Part shown: piece after piece, positions 9,499 through 18,167 of the stretch
Numbering within the stretch: the first letter of the stretch is position 1
Layout: every line of letters begins with the position of its first letter
Origin: Azonexus hydrophilus
Lineage (GTDB): Bacteria; Pseudomonadota; Gammaproteobacteria; Burkholderiales; Rhodocyclaceae
DNA length: 64,000 nt
NCBI RefSeq assembly: GCF_905120355.1
Contig: NZ_CAJHOB010000009.1
Span: forward strand, 1-64,000
Direction of reading: 5' to 3'
Made by a program: the position numbers and the translations under genes
Notes under the pieces: generated by a model
What the model was told of the DNA's origin: nothing
Databases searched by the model: none
The model's input: only the letters and a program-made list of their open reading frames with translations

Positions 9499-10776
9499 AT
9501 GCTGCATATTCAACGACGCAATTTCCTCAAGGCCGGCGCCAGCGCCGGTGCCCTGGCCGCTCTTTACGGCTGCAGCAGCGGCCACAAGGCCAGCGGCCAT
9601 GTGGTCGTGGTCGGTGGCGGCTACGGTGGTGCCACGGCGGCCAAATACCTGCGCCTGTGGAGCCAGGGCCGGGTGCAGGTAACGCTGATCGAGCGCCAGC
9701 CGCACTTCATTTCCTGCCCAATTTCCAATCTGGTGCTGCACGGCAGCAAGACCATGGCAGACATCACCGTCAGCTATGACAATCTGAAAAACCACTGGGG
9801 CGTCCGCGTCATCCAGGGCGAGGTCGTCGCGCTCGATGCCGGCGCCCGCACGCTGCGCCTTGCCGACGGCAGCAGCATCGGTTACGACCGGGTGATCCTC
9901 TCGCCGGGCATCGACTTCATGTACAAACAAATCCCCGGCCTGAACAATGCTGCCGCGCAGGAAAAAATCCCCCATGCCTGGAAAGCCGGCCCGCAAACAG
10001 TGGCCTTGCGCCGCCAGCTGGAAGCCATGCCCGATGGCGGTGTCTTTGCCCTGAGCATTCCGAAAGCGCCTTACCGTTGCCCTCCCGGCCCCTACGAACG
10101 CGCCTGTCTGGTCGCGGATTACTTCAAAACGCACAAGCCAAAATCGAAAGTCGTCATCCTGGATGCCAACGAAGACGTGCAATCGAAAAAGGGACTGTTC
10201 GTCAAAGCCTGGAACGACCTGTACAAGAATCATCTGGAATACCGGCCAAACAGCGAAGTGCGCGACGTTGATGCCGCCAGCAACACAGCGATCCTTGAGT
10301 TCGACACTTTCAAGGCTGATGTGCTCAACATCATCCCGCCGCAGCGCGCCGGCGACATCGCCCGCAATGCCGGCCTGAAACTGGTCAACACCCGCTGGGT
10401 GGACATCAACTGGCTGTCCATGGAATCGACCAGCACCCCTGGCGTGCATGTCATCGGCGACGCCATCTTCCCGGCCCCGACCATGCCGAAATCCGGACAC
10501 ATGGCAAACCAGCACGGCAAGCTGGCGGTGGCAGCCATCCTCAACCTGCTGGCGGGCGATCCGCCGAACCCGGAGCCGGTGGTCATGAACACCTGCTACA
10601 GCTTTGTCGATGGCAGCCAGGCGGTGCACGTCGCCTCGGTTCACCAGTACGATGCTGCCACCAAACTGGTGCAGCCAGTCAAAGGCGCCGGCGGTCTCTC
10701 TGCCGCCCGCAACGAAGTCGAGGGCAAGGCCGCGCTGGCCTGGGCCAAGAATATCTGGGCCGACATGCTGGTGTAA
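9499..10776 (+). CDS. fccB: Flavocytochrome c sulfide dehydrogenase, flavoprotein subunit
   Basis: The 425-residue protein starts with a Tat signal (QRRNFLKAGASAGAL); ALYGC at about 21-25 could also be a lipobox. The FAD motif GGGYGG is at about 39-44. The redox cysteines are visible as FISCPISN (about 73) and PYRCPPGPYE (about 194), both family hallmarks. It forms the catalytic partner of FccA for sulfide oxidation to sulfur in the periplasm. A strong terminator follows. FccA-FccB together with the divergent SQR-like gene and cytochrome c4 make a compact sulfide-oxidation island. Confidence 0.93.
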   Translation: MLHIQRRNFLKAGASAGALAALYGCSSGHKASGHVVVVGGGYGGATAAKYLRLWSQGRVQVTLIERQPHFISCPISNLVLHGSKTMADITVSYDNLKNHWGVRVIQGEVVALDAGARTLRLADGSSIGYDRVILSPGIDFMYKQIPGLNNAAAQEKIPHAWKAGPQTVALRRQLEAMPDGGVFALSIPKAPYRCPPGPYERACLVADYFKTHKPKSKVVILDANEDVQSKKGLFVKAWNDLYKNHLEYRPNSEVRDVDAASNTAILEFDTFKADVLNIIPPQRAGDIARNAGLKLVNTRWVDINWLSMESTSTPGVHVIGDAIFPAPTMPKSGHMANQHGKLAVAAILNLLAGDPPNPEPVVMNTCYSFVDGSQAVHVASVHQYDAATKLVQPVKGAGGLSAARNEVEGKAALAWAKNIWADMLV

Positions 10777-10796
10777 GACACGCTCTCCCTGAACAA

Positions 10797-10826
10797 AAAC
10801 GGCCACCCACGCGGGTGGCCGTTTTG
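10797..10826. terminator. Bidirectional intrinsic terminator between fccB and cytochrome c4
   Basis: CGGCCACCC (10800-10808) pairs with GGGTGGCCG (10813-10821) around a four-base loop. An A run precedes and TTTT follows, so it can end both the fcc transcript and the converging minus-strand transcript. Confidence 0.9.
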
Positions 10827-10844
10827 CTTACCCGACCTGCATAT

Positions 10845-11441
10845 TCAGTCGAGCGAGGCGATATAGGCCGCGACGGCGTGGGCTTCCAGTTCCGTCAGCT
10901 TGGACGCAACGGTATGCATGACTGCGTTGTCGTTGGTGCGCGCACGCGCGTTGAACTGCTGCAGCTGATCTTCGGTGTAACGCGGGTGCTGCCCCGCCAG
11001 GCGCGGCAACTGCGGGGTCCCGTGCCCGTTCTCGCCATGACAGCTGGCACACGCAGGCAGGCCGCTGAACGGATTGCCGCGCAGGAAGATGTATTTACCC
11101 ACGGCCAGCAGTTCGGCATCCCGGATTTGCCGCCCAGGCACCTGCTTCGCCTCGAAATACCGCCCGAGCGCCTGCATCTCGGCAGGACTCAAATTCTCGG
11201 CCTGCGGCTGCATGCTCTCGCTCTTGCGCTTGCCCGATTTGAATTCCGCCAGCTGTTTGCTGATGTATTCCGAGTGCTGCCCCGCCAGACGCGGGAATAC
11301 CGCACTGACCGCCTCGCCCTTCATGCCATGGCACAGCGAGCAACGCTCGGATACGATGGCCTCTGCCCGGGCCAGATCACCGGCTTGCACTGGCAAGGAT
11401 AGCGCTGCGAACAAGGCAGCCGTGGCAATACATCTGTTCAT
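10845..11441 (-). CDS. Diheme cytochrome c4
   Basis: The 198-residue preprotein has a signal peptide ending VQA at about residue 20 and two class I cytochrome domains with heme motifs CSLCH (34-38) and CASCH (131-135). Each is followed by a PRLAGQHxxY motif typical of cytochrome c4. I chose the ATG at 11441 because GGGGAA lies just upstream; an in-frame start seven codons earlier exists. It is a periplasmic electron carrier, often donating to terminal oxidases, and could accept electrons from the neighbouring FCSD. Confidence 0.92.
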   Translation of the reverse strand: MNRCIATAALFAALSLPVQAGDLARAEAIVSERCSLCHGMKGEAVSAVFPRLAGQHSEYISKQLAEFKSGKRKSESMQPQAENLSPAEMQALGRYFEAKQVPGRQIRDAELLAVGKYIFLRGNPFSGLPACASCHGENGHGTPQLPRLAGQHPRYTEDQLQQFNARARTNDNAVMHTVASKLTELEAHAVAAYIASLD

Positions 11442-11504
11442 GATTTCCCCACTTTCACGCATCAGAACTGCTGTTTCGGATCGTAACCCCGGGCGGCAAG
11501 CGAC

Positions 11505-11954
11505 TCAGCCTTGTCCGGTGCTGCCAAAGCCTCCCTCACCCCGGTCGCTGCTGGCAAATTCATCGACCACATTGAAGCCGACCTGCAGCACCGGCACCAC
11601 CACCAGCTGCGCAATGCGGTCCAGCGGCTGGATGGTGAAAGGCGCGCTGCTGCGATTCCAGACCGAGACCATCAGCTGCCCCTGGTAATCGCTATCGATC
11701 AAGCCGACCAGATTGCCAAGCACAATGCCGTGTTTATGCCCCAGACCCGATCGCGGCAGGATCATGGCCGCCAGGCCCGGGTCATTCAGATGAATGGCCA
11801 GCCCCGCGGGCAGCAACTGGGTCTGCCCCGGCTGCAGCTCAAGCGGCGCCGCCAGGCAGGCGCGCAGATCAAGACCGGCGGAACCCGGGGTGGCGTAGTG
11901 CGGCGGGCTGTCCTTGAGACGGGCATCAAGGATTTTCACGTCGATCGTGGTCAT
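11505..11954 (-). CDS. dut: Deoxyuridine 5'-triphosphate nucleotidohydrolase
   Basis: It hydrolyses dUTP to dUMP and pyrophosphate, keeping uracil out of DNA and feeding dTMP synthesis. The 149-residue length and all five trimeric dUTPase motifs are present: GSAGLDLRA near 24, [11 protein letters not shown] near 67-77, [11 protein letters not shown] near 84-94, RIAQLVV near 113, and the C-terminal GEGGFGSTG. Its ATG overlaps the coaBC stop (ATGA), the usual coupled order. Confidence 0.97.
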   Translation of the reverse strand: MTTIDVKILDARLKDSPPHYATPGSAGLDLRACLAAPLELQPGQTQLLPAGLAIHLNDPGLAAMILPRSGLGHKHGIVLGNLVGLIDSDYQGQLMVSVWNRSSAPFTIQPLDRIAQLVVVPVLQVGFNVVDEFASSDRGEGGFGSTGQG

Positions 11955-13144
11955 GCAATTTCTCCAGTCAGTCTTGCGATGTGTTCAATCAGCTGGCGCG
12001 CCAGCACTTCCTTGCTCGCCGGCGGCAGCGGATGTGTTCCCTGGTCGTCGAACAGGACCAGACGGTTGTCGCTCCCGCCAAAGCCGTCCTGCATGAGGTT
12101 GCCGGCGATCAGGGGAATTTTCTTCTTCAGGCGTTTTTTCTGCGCATATGCTTCGAGGTTCTGACTTTCGGCCGCAAAACCGACACAGAACGGCCCCCCC
12201 GGCAAAGCCGCGACCTCCGCCAGAATATCCGGGTTCTCGATCAGCTCGATGGCCGGCACGCCGCCTTCGTCCTTCTTCAATTTATGCGCTGCTGGCCGGG
12301 CCACACGGTAATCGGCCACAGCGGCGACCGCAATGAAAATGTCGCTCGCTGCGGCGCGCGCCATCACGGCCGCATGCATGTCCAGCGCGCTCTGCACTGC
12401 AACCCGCTCGACACCGACCGGCGCGTCCAGCGCCACCGGACCGGATACCAGCGTCACTGCCGCTCCCGCTCGCCGTGCCGCAGCAGCCACCGCGTAGCCC
12501 ATGCGCCCGGACGACAGATTGGTAATGCCGCGCACGGCATCGATGGCTTCAAAGGTGGGGCCGGCCGTCAGCAATACCCGTCGCCCAGCCAGTGTTTTCG
12601 GCGCAAAGAAATCCATCACGCCGGCAAGCAGTTCCGCTGGTTCCAGCATCCGCCCCGGGCCCACCTCGCCACACGCCTGGGCGCCGCTGGCCGGCCCCAG
12701 CACACCCACCCCATCCGCCACCAGTTGCGCCACATTGCGCTGGGTAGCCGGGTTTTCCCACATCTGGCGATTCATGGCCGGTGCCACCAGCAGCGGACAA
12801 TCGCGCGCCAGCACCATGGTTGCCAGCAAATCATCGGCCATGCCGGCACTAATGCGCGCCAGAAAATCAGCGGACGCCGGTGCCACCAGCAGCAGGTCGG
12901 CCTGCCGCGACAGATCAATGTGCGCCATGGCATTCGGCATGCGCGCATCCCACTGATCGAGATAAACCGGTCGCCCGGAAAGTGCCTGGAAAGTCGTCGG
13001 CGTGACGAAATGCGTTGCCCCTTCGCTCATCGCCACCTGCACTTCAGCCCCCTCCCGAACCAGCAGGCGTACCAATTCTGCCGCCTTGTAGGCAGCTATA
13101 CCACCGGTGACACCGAGCACGAGGCGCTTGCCTTTTAATTCCAT
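11951..13144 (-). CDS. coaBC: Bifunctional phosphopantothenoylcysteine decarboxylase / synthase
   Basis: CoaBC makes 4'-phosphopantetheine in coenzyme A synthesis: the C-terminal CoaB domain couples cysteine to phosphopantothenate with CTP, and the N-terminal flavin CoaC domain decarboxylates the product. Visible are [11 protein letters not shown] near the N-terminus, [12 protein letters not shown], the PAMN motif ([13 protein letters not shown]), and the CoaB-specific [24 protein letters not shown] chose the ATG at 13144 with AGGA at good spacing; an ATG two codons upstream is also possible. It is divergent from radC and overlaps dut by four bases. Confidence 0.96.
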   Translation of the reverse strand: MELKGKRLVLGVTGGIAAYKAAELVRLLVREGAEVQVAMSEGATHFVTPTTFQALSGRPVYLDQWDARMPNAMAHIDLSRQADLLLVAPASADFLARISAGMADDLLATMVLARDCPLLVAPAMNRQMWENPATQRNVAQLVADGVGVLGPASGAQACGEVGPGRMLEPAELLAGVMDFFAPKTLAGRRVLLTAGPTFEAIDAVRGITNLSSGRMGYAVAAAARRAGAAVTLVSGPVALDAPVGVERVAVQSALDMHAAVMARAAASDIFIAVAAVADYRVARPAAHKLKKDEGGVPAIELIENPDILAEVAALPGGPFCVGFAAESQNLEAYAQKKRLKKKIPLIAGNLMQDGFGGSDNRLVLFDDQGTHPLPPASKEVLARQLIEHIARLTGEIA

Positions 13145-13194
13145 TGTCATTTCCTGTAAGATCGGACGCCTCACATTCTACTGGAGTCGGCAGC

Positions 13195-13875
13195 ATGTCC
13201 ATCAGCGATTGGCCCACCCAGGAACGTCCACGTGAACGCCTCATCGCTTTTGGCGAAAGCGCGCTCTCGGACGCCGAATTGCTCGCCATCTACCTACGCG
13301 TCGGCACCCGCGGCAAAAGTGCCGTCGATCTGGCCCGCGACCTCCTCAGCCGGCACGATGGCAAGCTGGGCCGGCTGGCCAGCAGTTCGCTGCAGGAACT
13401 CGCCACCACACCCGGTATCGGCATGGCCAAGGCGGCACAACTGAAAGCCAGTTTCGAACTCAGCCGGCGCGCCCTGACCGAGGAAATGCATGTACGCGAC
13501 AACCTCGCTTCGCCGGAAAACGTACGGAACTGGCTGCGCCTGCGCCTCGCCTACCTGCCACAGGAATGTTTCATCGCGCTCTGGCTGGACGCGCAGAACC
13601 GCCTGATCCTGAGCGAAACCCTGTTCACCGGCACCCTGACCCAGACGTCCGTCTACCCACGTGAAGTGGTCAAGACAGCGCTGCAACGCAATGCCGCTGC
13701 CGTCATCCTGGCACACAACCATCCCTCCGGCCTGGCCGAACCCTCGCACGCCGACCAGATGCTGACCACCAGCCTGCGCCAGGCCCTGGCCATGGTCGAC
13801 GTCAAACTGCTTGACCACTTCATCGTCGCCGGCACGGCAAGACCACTTTCCTTTGCCGAGCGGGGTCTGCTGTAA
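13195..13875 (+). CDS. radC: RadC family JAB1/MPN metalloprotein
   Basis: The 226-residue protein has a helix-hairpin-helix-like N-terminal domain ([22 protein letters not shown] near 80-102) and a C-terminal JAMM metal site with [14 protein letters not shown] near 176-189. Despite the name, a direct DNA repair role is not established for RadC. The ATG at 13195 was chosen over an upstream start lacking similarity. The gene is followed by the rpmBG promoter. Confidence 0.95.
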   Translation: MSISDWPTQERPRERLIAFGESALSDAELLAIYLRVGTRGKSAVDLARDLLSRHDGKLGRLASSSLQELATTPGIGMAKAAQLKASFELSRRALTEEMHVRDNLASPENVRNWLRLRLAYLPQECFIALWLDAQNRLILSETLFTGTLTQTSVYPREVVKTALQRNAAAVILAHNHPSGLAEPSHADQMLTTSLRQALAMVDVKLLDHFIVAGTARPLSFAERGLL

Positions 13876-13921
13876 AAACGACAGCGCGTAAAATCCATTG
13901 CGCAAAAAACATCGCAGCAGC

Positions 13922-13950
13922 TTGATTTTGCTTGCCTCAGCAGTTAGAAT
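13922..13950 (+). promoter_or_regulatory. Sigma-70-type promoter of rpmBG
   Basis: TTGATT (13922-13927) and TAGAAT (13945-13950) are separated by 17 bases, a near-consensus sigma-70 promoter placed about 38 bases before the rpmB start codon. A TGGAGC ribosome site lies between. Confidence 0.7.
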
Positions 13951-13987
13951 CTTCGGTTTCTTCTAGCCAAATTACTGGAGCACCATC

Positions 13988-14221
13988 ATGGCGCGAGTCT
14001 GCCAAGTCACGGGCAAAGGCCCGATGGTTGGGAACAAGGTTTCCCATGCCAACAACAAAACGAAGCGCCGCTTCCTGCCGAACCTGCAGAACCGTCGTTT
14101 CTGGGTTGAGAGCGAAAACCGCTTTGTCAGCCTGCGCGTTTCCAACGCTGGCCTGCGTTTGATCGACAAGAACGGCATCGATGCCGTCCTCGTTGACCTG
14201 CGTGCCCGCGGCGAAATCTAA
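13988..14221 (+). CDS. rpmB: 50S ribosomal protein L28
   Basis: L28 is a structural protein of the large ribosomal subunit. The 77-residue protein opens [20 protein letters not shown], carries [18 protein letters not shown], and has the usual length. It is followed 17 bases later by rpmG, the standard pair in proteobacteria. No zinc-binding CXXC pair is present, so this is the zinc-independent form. Confidence 0.99.
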   Translation: MARVCQVTGKGPMVGNKVSHANNKTKRRFLPNLQNRRFWVESENRFVSLRVSNAGLRLIDKNGIDAVLVDLRARGEI

Positions 14222-14238
14222 ACAAAAGGAACTGAATC

Positions 14239-14409
14239 ATGGCTAGCAAAGGCGGTCGCGAAAAAATCAAACTGGAATCCACGGCTGGAACCGGTCACTT
14301 CTATACCACCTCCAAAAACAAGCGCACGACGCCGGAAAAACTGGAGTTCATGAAGTACGATCCGAAAGCCCGCAAGCACGTGGCCTACAAGGAAGTCAAG
14401 CTGAAGTAA
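14239..14409 (+). CDS. rpmG: 50S ribosomal protein L33
   Basis: This 56-residue basic protein opens [20 protein letters not shown], contains [16 protein letters not shown], and ends [14 protein letters not shown], all typical of proteobacterial L33 lacking the zinc-binding cysteines. AAAGGA lies at suitable spacing before the ATG. It is co-transcribed with rpmB and followed by a clear terminator. Confidence 0.98.
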   Translation: MASKGGREKIKLESTAGTGHFYTTSKNKRTTPEKLEFMKYDPKARKHVAYKEVKLK

Positions 14410-14426
14410 GCAGTCACTTCAACATA

Positions 14427-14455
14427 AAAAACCCGCTTTACAGCGGGTTTTTTAT
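14427..14455 (+). terminator. Intrinsic terminator after rpmG
   Basis: ACCCGCT (14431-14437) pairs with AGCGGGT (14442-14448) around a short loop, flanked by A and T runs, so it may also stop dsbB transcription from the other strand. Confidence 0.9.
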
Positions 14456-14512
14456 TGTCTTTTCCATGCTTCGCAACGGATACGGACCAGGGCAAACACG
14501 TTGCAGCAGCGG

Positions 14513-15022
14513 TCACCCCTTGCTGCGAAACAGGAGTACCACCCAGAACAGCACACCCGCAAAAAGCAGCACCGACCAATTGGCCATCGACAGCCCGATG
14601 AACTCCCATTCACGACTGGCACAGAAACCGGTCGCAAGAAACAGTTTCGGCCAAGCCATACCCAGCCAATCCACCAGCCGCTCCACCGCATCCGGCTCAC
14701 TCATGCCACAACCTGCCAGCGTATCGGGGTACAGCTGTAGCCAGCTCTGGTACAGGGCGATGCCCGCACCTGCGCTAGCCAGGAGCATGATCGCTGCACA
14801 CCAGAACTGACGCAGCAACGGCCAGACAAAACCCAGTAGCGCCAGACCGCCGATCAGCAAATACAAAAGGCGCTGAAAAATGCAGTACGGACAAGGCGAC
14901 AGCGAGAGCATTTGCTGCAACACCATCCCGGCCGCAGCCACACCAAAGACACCGAGCGCCAATGCCGAAAACCAGGCCCGCACCGGGAAAGCCGCAACGA
15001 TCCGCGCGCACAGACGCACCAT
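14513..15022 (-). CDS. dsbB: Disulfide bond formation protein B
   Basis: DsbB reoxidises DsbA and passes electrons to ubiquinone in the inner membrane. The 169-residue protein has four transmembrane helices and both cysteine pairs: CPYC at 44-47 and Cys105/Cys134 in the second periplasmic loop, close to the E. coli pattern. The start at 15022 follows a strong GGAGGAGG-like ribosome site; the longer open frame upstream lacks family similarity. No dsbA is adjacent. Confidence 0.95.
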   Translation of the reverse strand: MVRLCARIVAAFPVRAWFSALALGVFGVAAAGMVLQQMLSLSPCPYCIFQRLLYLLIGGLALLGFVWPLLRQFWCAAIMLLASAGAGIALYQSWLQLYPDTLAGCGMSEPDAVERLVDWLGMAWPKLFLATGFCASREWEFIGLSMANWSVLLFAGVLFWVVLLFRSKG

Positions 15023-15180
15023 AACCTCCTCCTTCCAGAACACAGTTGTCACAAATGACGTAAGCGCTTGCACAAAGCGCCGCAACGGCGGCAGAATGTC
15101 ACAGAAAAAACGACAAGACCAACCTGCGCGAGAGAGACAAGAGCTTGAGCCCTCCACACACACACCGCAACTCTGCCAGC

Positions 15181-17235
15181 ATGCTCCAGCTCCTGGCAAG
15201 TTGCAGCCAGCTACGGCAACAAGCCTGCGACGAAAAACTCTTCCTGCAACGACACTGCGAACTCCTGGTCGAACAAGGTGAATTTGCATACGCTGCGGTC
15301 CAGCTGCACAACACACAGCCGCCCGGAACCTTCTTCTGCCACGGACAGGAAACGGACACCCAGCCTGCGCTGCAGCTGCCCTTTCCTTCCGCCAGTGGTC
15401 ACTTGGGAGAACTCCGGGTCATCAGCACCAGCCAGCCGTTTACCGATGACGAAACCCTGGCCCTCAACATCATCGCCCAGGATATTGGCGAAACGCTATG
15501 TGAAATGCGTTACAAGGCCAGCAACGAACTGCTGCAGTCCAGCATGCGCCAGCTTTCGCGTGCACTGGAATCGAGCCACAACGGCGTGATGATCACCTCA
15601 TCAACGCAGCTCGATCACCCCATCGTCTACGTCAACCCCGCCTTCGAACGCATCACCGGCTATCGCCCGGAAGATGTCATCGGCCAGAGCGGGCGCTTTT
15701 TGGTGCGCGATGACCTCAATCAGCGGGGCCTGGGTACCATCCGCGAAGCCTTGCGCAACCGCCGCGAAGCACACGCCATCCTGCGCAATTACCGCAAGGA
15801 CGGTTCCCTGTTCTGGAATGAGCTGTACATCGCCCCGGTCCGCGATGAAAGCGGCGAGATGACGACGCACTTCGTCAGCATTCTCAACGACGTCAGCGAG
15901 CGCATCAGTTACGAGCAGCAACTCGAATTTCATGCCAATCACGACAGCCTGACCGGACTGGCCAACCGTAACCTGCTCAACGACCGCATCAACCAGGCCC
16001 TGGCCCAGGCGCGGGCGGATAATCTGATGGTCGGGGTGCTGCTGCTCGACCTGGACCGTTTCAAGCTGGTCAACGACGGCTTTGGTCATTCGCCGGCCAA
16101 TGAATTGCTCAAATCCGTCGCACACCGCCTCAATCAGAGCGTGCGCGATACCGATACTGTCGCCCGTCTGGGCGGCGACGAATTCGTGGTGGTCGTCAGT
16201 CGCCTGCAGACAGCTGACGACCTGTCGCTGGTCGCCGGCAAGATCTTGCGCGCCCTGAACCAGCCCTTCATCATGGAAGGTAAGGAAATTTTCGTCACCG
16301 CCTCGGTTGGCGCCGCACTGTATCCGCGCGATGGCGACCACGGCGAGGCCTTGCTACGCAACGCCGACGTCGCGATGTACCGCGTCAAGGAGCATGGACG
16401 CAACAACTATCGCTTCTACACGCCGGAAATGACGCACATGGCGATTGATCGCCTCGACATGGAGGGCAACCTGCGCCGAGCGCTGGAGCGCGATGAATTG
16501 CTGGTCTATTACCAGCCGCTGGTCTCCCTGGGCAGCGGTGAAATCGTCGGCGCCGAAGCGCTGGCGCGCTGGAATCATCCGCGCATCGGCATGATCCAGC
16601 CCGGCGAATTCATCCCCCTGGCTGAAGATACCGGCCTCATCATTCCCCTGGGCCAGCTGCTCTTGCGTCAAGCCTGTCGCGACCTCGCTGGCTGGCAGGC
16701 GGAAGGGTTGCCGCCATTGAAAATCGCCATCAATCTTTCCGCCCGCCAGTTCCGCCAGGATGATCTGCTCAGTTCGATTCGCAGCATCCTCGACAGCACG
16801 CAGATCGACGGTAGCAGCCTGACGTTCGAACTGACGGAAAGCATGGTCATGCACGATGTCGAAAACACCCTCGTCACCCTGCGCGAGTTGAAGCAACTGG
16901 GCGCAACCATTGCCCTCGACGATTTCGGCACGGGCTATTCCAGCCTCTCCTACCTGAAGCGTTTCCCCATCGACACCCTGAAAATCGATCGCAGTTTCGT
17001 GCGCGACATCCACCAGGATCAAGACGATGCCGCCATCGCCCATGCCGTCATCGCCATGGCACACAAGCTGGGCATCAAGGTCATCGCCGAAGGGGGCGAA
17101 TGCCTGGAACAGCTTGATCTGCTGCGCGAATTCTCCTGTAACCACATACAGGGCTATTACTTCAGCCGCCCTGTCCCCGCCGCCGAATTCACCTTGCTGC
17201 TCAAGCAAGGACGCAAACTGACGGATCTGGCATGA
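15181..17235 (+). CDS. PAS-GGDEF-EAL cyclic-di-GMP signalling protein
   Basis: Domains in order: a weak GAF-like N-terminal region (about 1-120), a PAS/PAC domain with VYVNPAFERITGYRPEDVIGQ (about 150-260), a GGDEF domain with intact GGDEF at about 331-335, and an EAL domain with EAL at about 459-461 plus DDFGTGYSSLSYLK. Both catalytic signatures are complete, so it may make and degrade c-di-GMP, with GTP possibly stimulating the EAL domain. There is no transmembrane segment, so it is cytosolic. The start is uncertain: ATG at 15181 is used, but an in-frame TTG at 15145 is preceded by GAGAGAGA. Confidence 0.93.
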   Translation: MLQLLASCSQLRQQACDEKLFLQRHCELLVEQGEFAYAAVQLHNTQPPGTFFCHGQETDTQPALQLPFPSASGHLGELRVISTSQPFTDDETLALNIIAQDIGETLCEMRYKASNELLQSSMRQLSRALESSHNGVMITSSTQLDHPIVYVNPAFERITGYRPEDVIGQSGRFLVRDDLNQRGLGTIREALRNRREAHAILRNYRKDGSLFWNELYIAPVRDESGEMTTHFVSILNDVSERISYEQQLEFHANHDSLTGLANRNLLNDRINQALAQARADNLMVGVLLLDLDRFKLVNDGFGHSPANELLKSVAHRLNQSVRDTDTVARLGGDEFVVVVSRLQTADDLSLVAGKILRALNQPFIMEGKEIFVTASVGAALYPRDGDHGEALLRNADVAMYRVKEHGRNNYRFYTPEMTHMAIDRLDMEGNLRRALERDELLVYYQPLVSLGSGEIVGAEALARWNHPRIGMIQPGEFIPLAEDTGLIIPLGQLLLRQACRDLAGWQAEGLPPLKIAINLSARQFRQDDLLSSIRSILDSTQIDGSSLTFELTESMVMHDVENTLVTLRELKQLGATIALDDFGTGYSSLSYLKRFPIDTLKIDRSFVRDIHQDQDDAAIAHAVIAMAHKLGIKVIAEGGECLEQLDLLREFSCNHIQGYYFSRPVPAAEFTLLLKQGRKLTDLA

Positions 17236-17456
17236 AACACAAACTGGCCTACGACATTATTGGGCGCGAAGAACTCGCCAGCCATCTCGAACGGCAAACT
17301 GTCGTTGCCGCCGAAGCAGAGGGCGGCCTGCACGTCTATCGTTGCCTGGACACGCAAGGGGAGTCTCTGAGCATCGCCCTGGACAACGGACAGGGCATCA
17401 TCGTCCGTCTGAATCGCCCCTCTCCCCCGCTGGACCGGCGACGCATCGCCCGCTAA
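17232..17456 (+). CDS. Hypothetical protein, 74 aa, coupled to the c-di-GMP gene
   Basis: Its ATG overlaps the stop of the PAS-GGDEF-EAL gene (ATGA), and the response regulator starts nine bases after it ends, so it sits inside a four-gene operon. The sequence is charged, without signal peptide or membrane segment, and contains a predicted beta-rich centre (GGLHVYRCLDTQGESLSIAL). No family is recognised. The tight coupling supports it being real. Confidence 0.65.
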   Translation: MKHKLAYDIIGREELASHLERQTVVAAEAEGGLHVYRCLDTQGESLSIALDNGQGIIVRLNRPSPPLDRRRIAR

Positions 17457-17465
17457 ACTGGCACG

Positions 17466-18167
17466 ATGATGACACGCATACTCCTAGTCGAAGACGACGA
17501 ACGCCTGGCCGGACTCACCGCTGAATATCTCAGCCGCAACGATCTACACGTCAGCATCGAGCCGCGCGGCGACACCGCCGAAGCCCGCATTCTCGCCGAA
17601 CAGCCCGATCTGGTGATTCTCGACGTGATGTTGCCGGGCAAGGATGGTTTCGAAGTCTGCCGCGCCGTACGCCAGCAGTACCGTGGCGTGATCCTGATGC
17701 TCACTGCCCGCGATGAAGATTTCGACCAGATTCTGGGACTCGAACTTGGCGCCGATGACTACATCGCCAAACCGGTTCAGCCACGCGTGCTGCTCGCCCG
17801 CATCAAGGCACTGCTACGCCGCCTGCCGGCCCCCAGCGAGCAGGACAACGCCAGCGACCAGCTGATCTTCGGCAACTTCCGCATCAGCCAGAGTACCCGC
17901 ACCGCCAGCCTGGGCAGCCAGAACATTGACCTCACCACCGCCGAATTCGACCTGCTCTGGCTGCTTGCCTCGCATGCCGGCAACGTGCTGTCGCGCGATG
18001 ATCTGCTGCAGGAGCTGCGCGGCATCGGTTTTGACGGTCTGGACCGCTCCATTGATGCGCGCATTTCGCGTCTGCGCAAGAAGCTGAACGACGACCCGGA
18101 AAATCCCACGCGCATAAAAACAGTGCGCGGCAAGGGCTATCTGTTCAGCAAACATGACTGGGACTGA
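17466..18167 (+). CDS. OmpR-family response regulator, RstA-like
   Basis: The 233-residue protein has a receiver domain with the phosphoacceptor Asp53 (LVILDVMLPGKDGFEV), acidic pocket residues EDD near 9-11, and Lys102 (IAKPVQ). It is followed by a winged-helix DNA-binding domain (about 135-230) ending TVRGKGYLFSK. It overlaps the downstream sensor kinase gene by 14 bases, forming a two-component pair. Overall arrangement and sequence resemble RstA; target genes are not evident. Confidence 0.93.
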   Translation: MMTRILLVEDDERLAGLTAEYLSRNDLHVSIEPRGDTAEARILAEQPDLVILDVMLPGKDGFEVCRAVRQQYRGVILMLTARDEDFDQILGLELGADDYIAKPVQPRVLLARIKALLRRLPAPSEQDNASDQLIFGNFRISQSTRTASLGSQNIDLTTAEFDLLWLLASHAGNVLSRDDLLQELRGIGFDGLDRSIDARISRLRKKLNDDPENPTRIKTVRGKGYLFSKHDWD

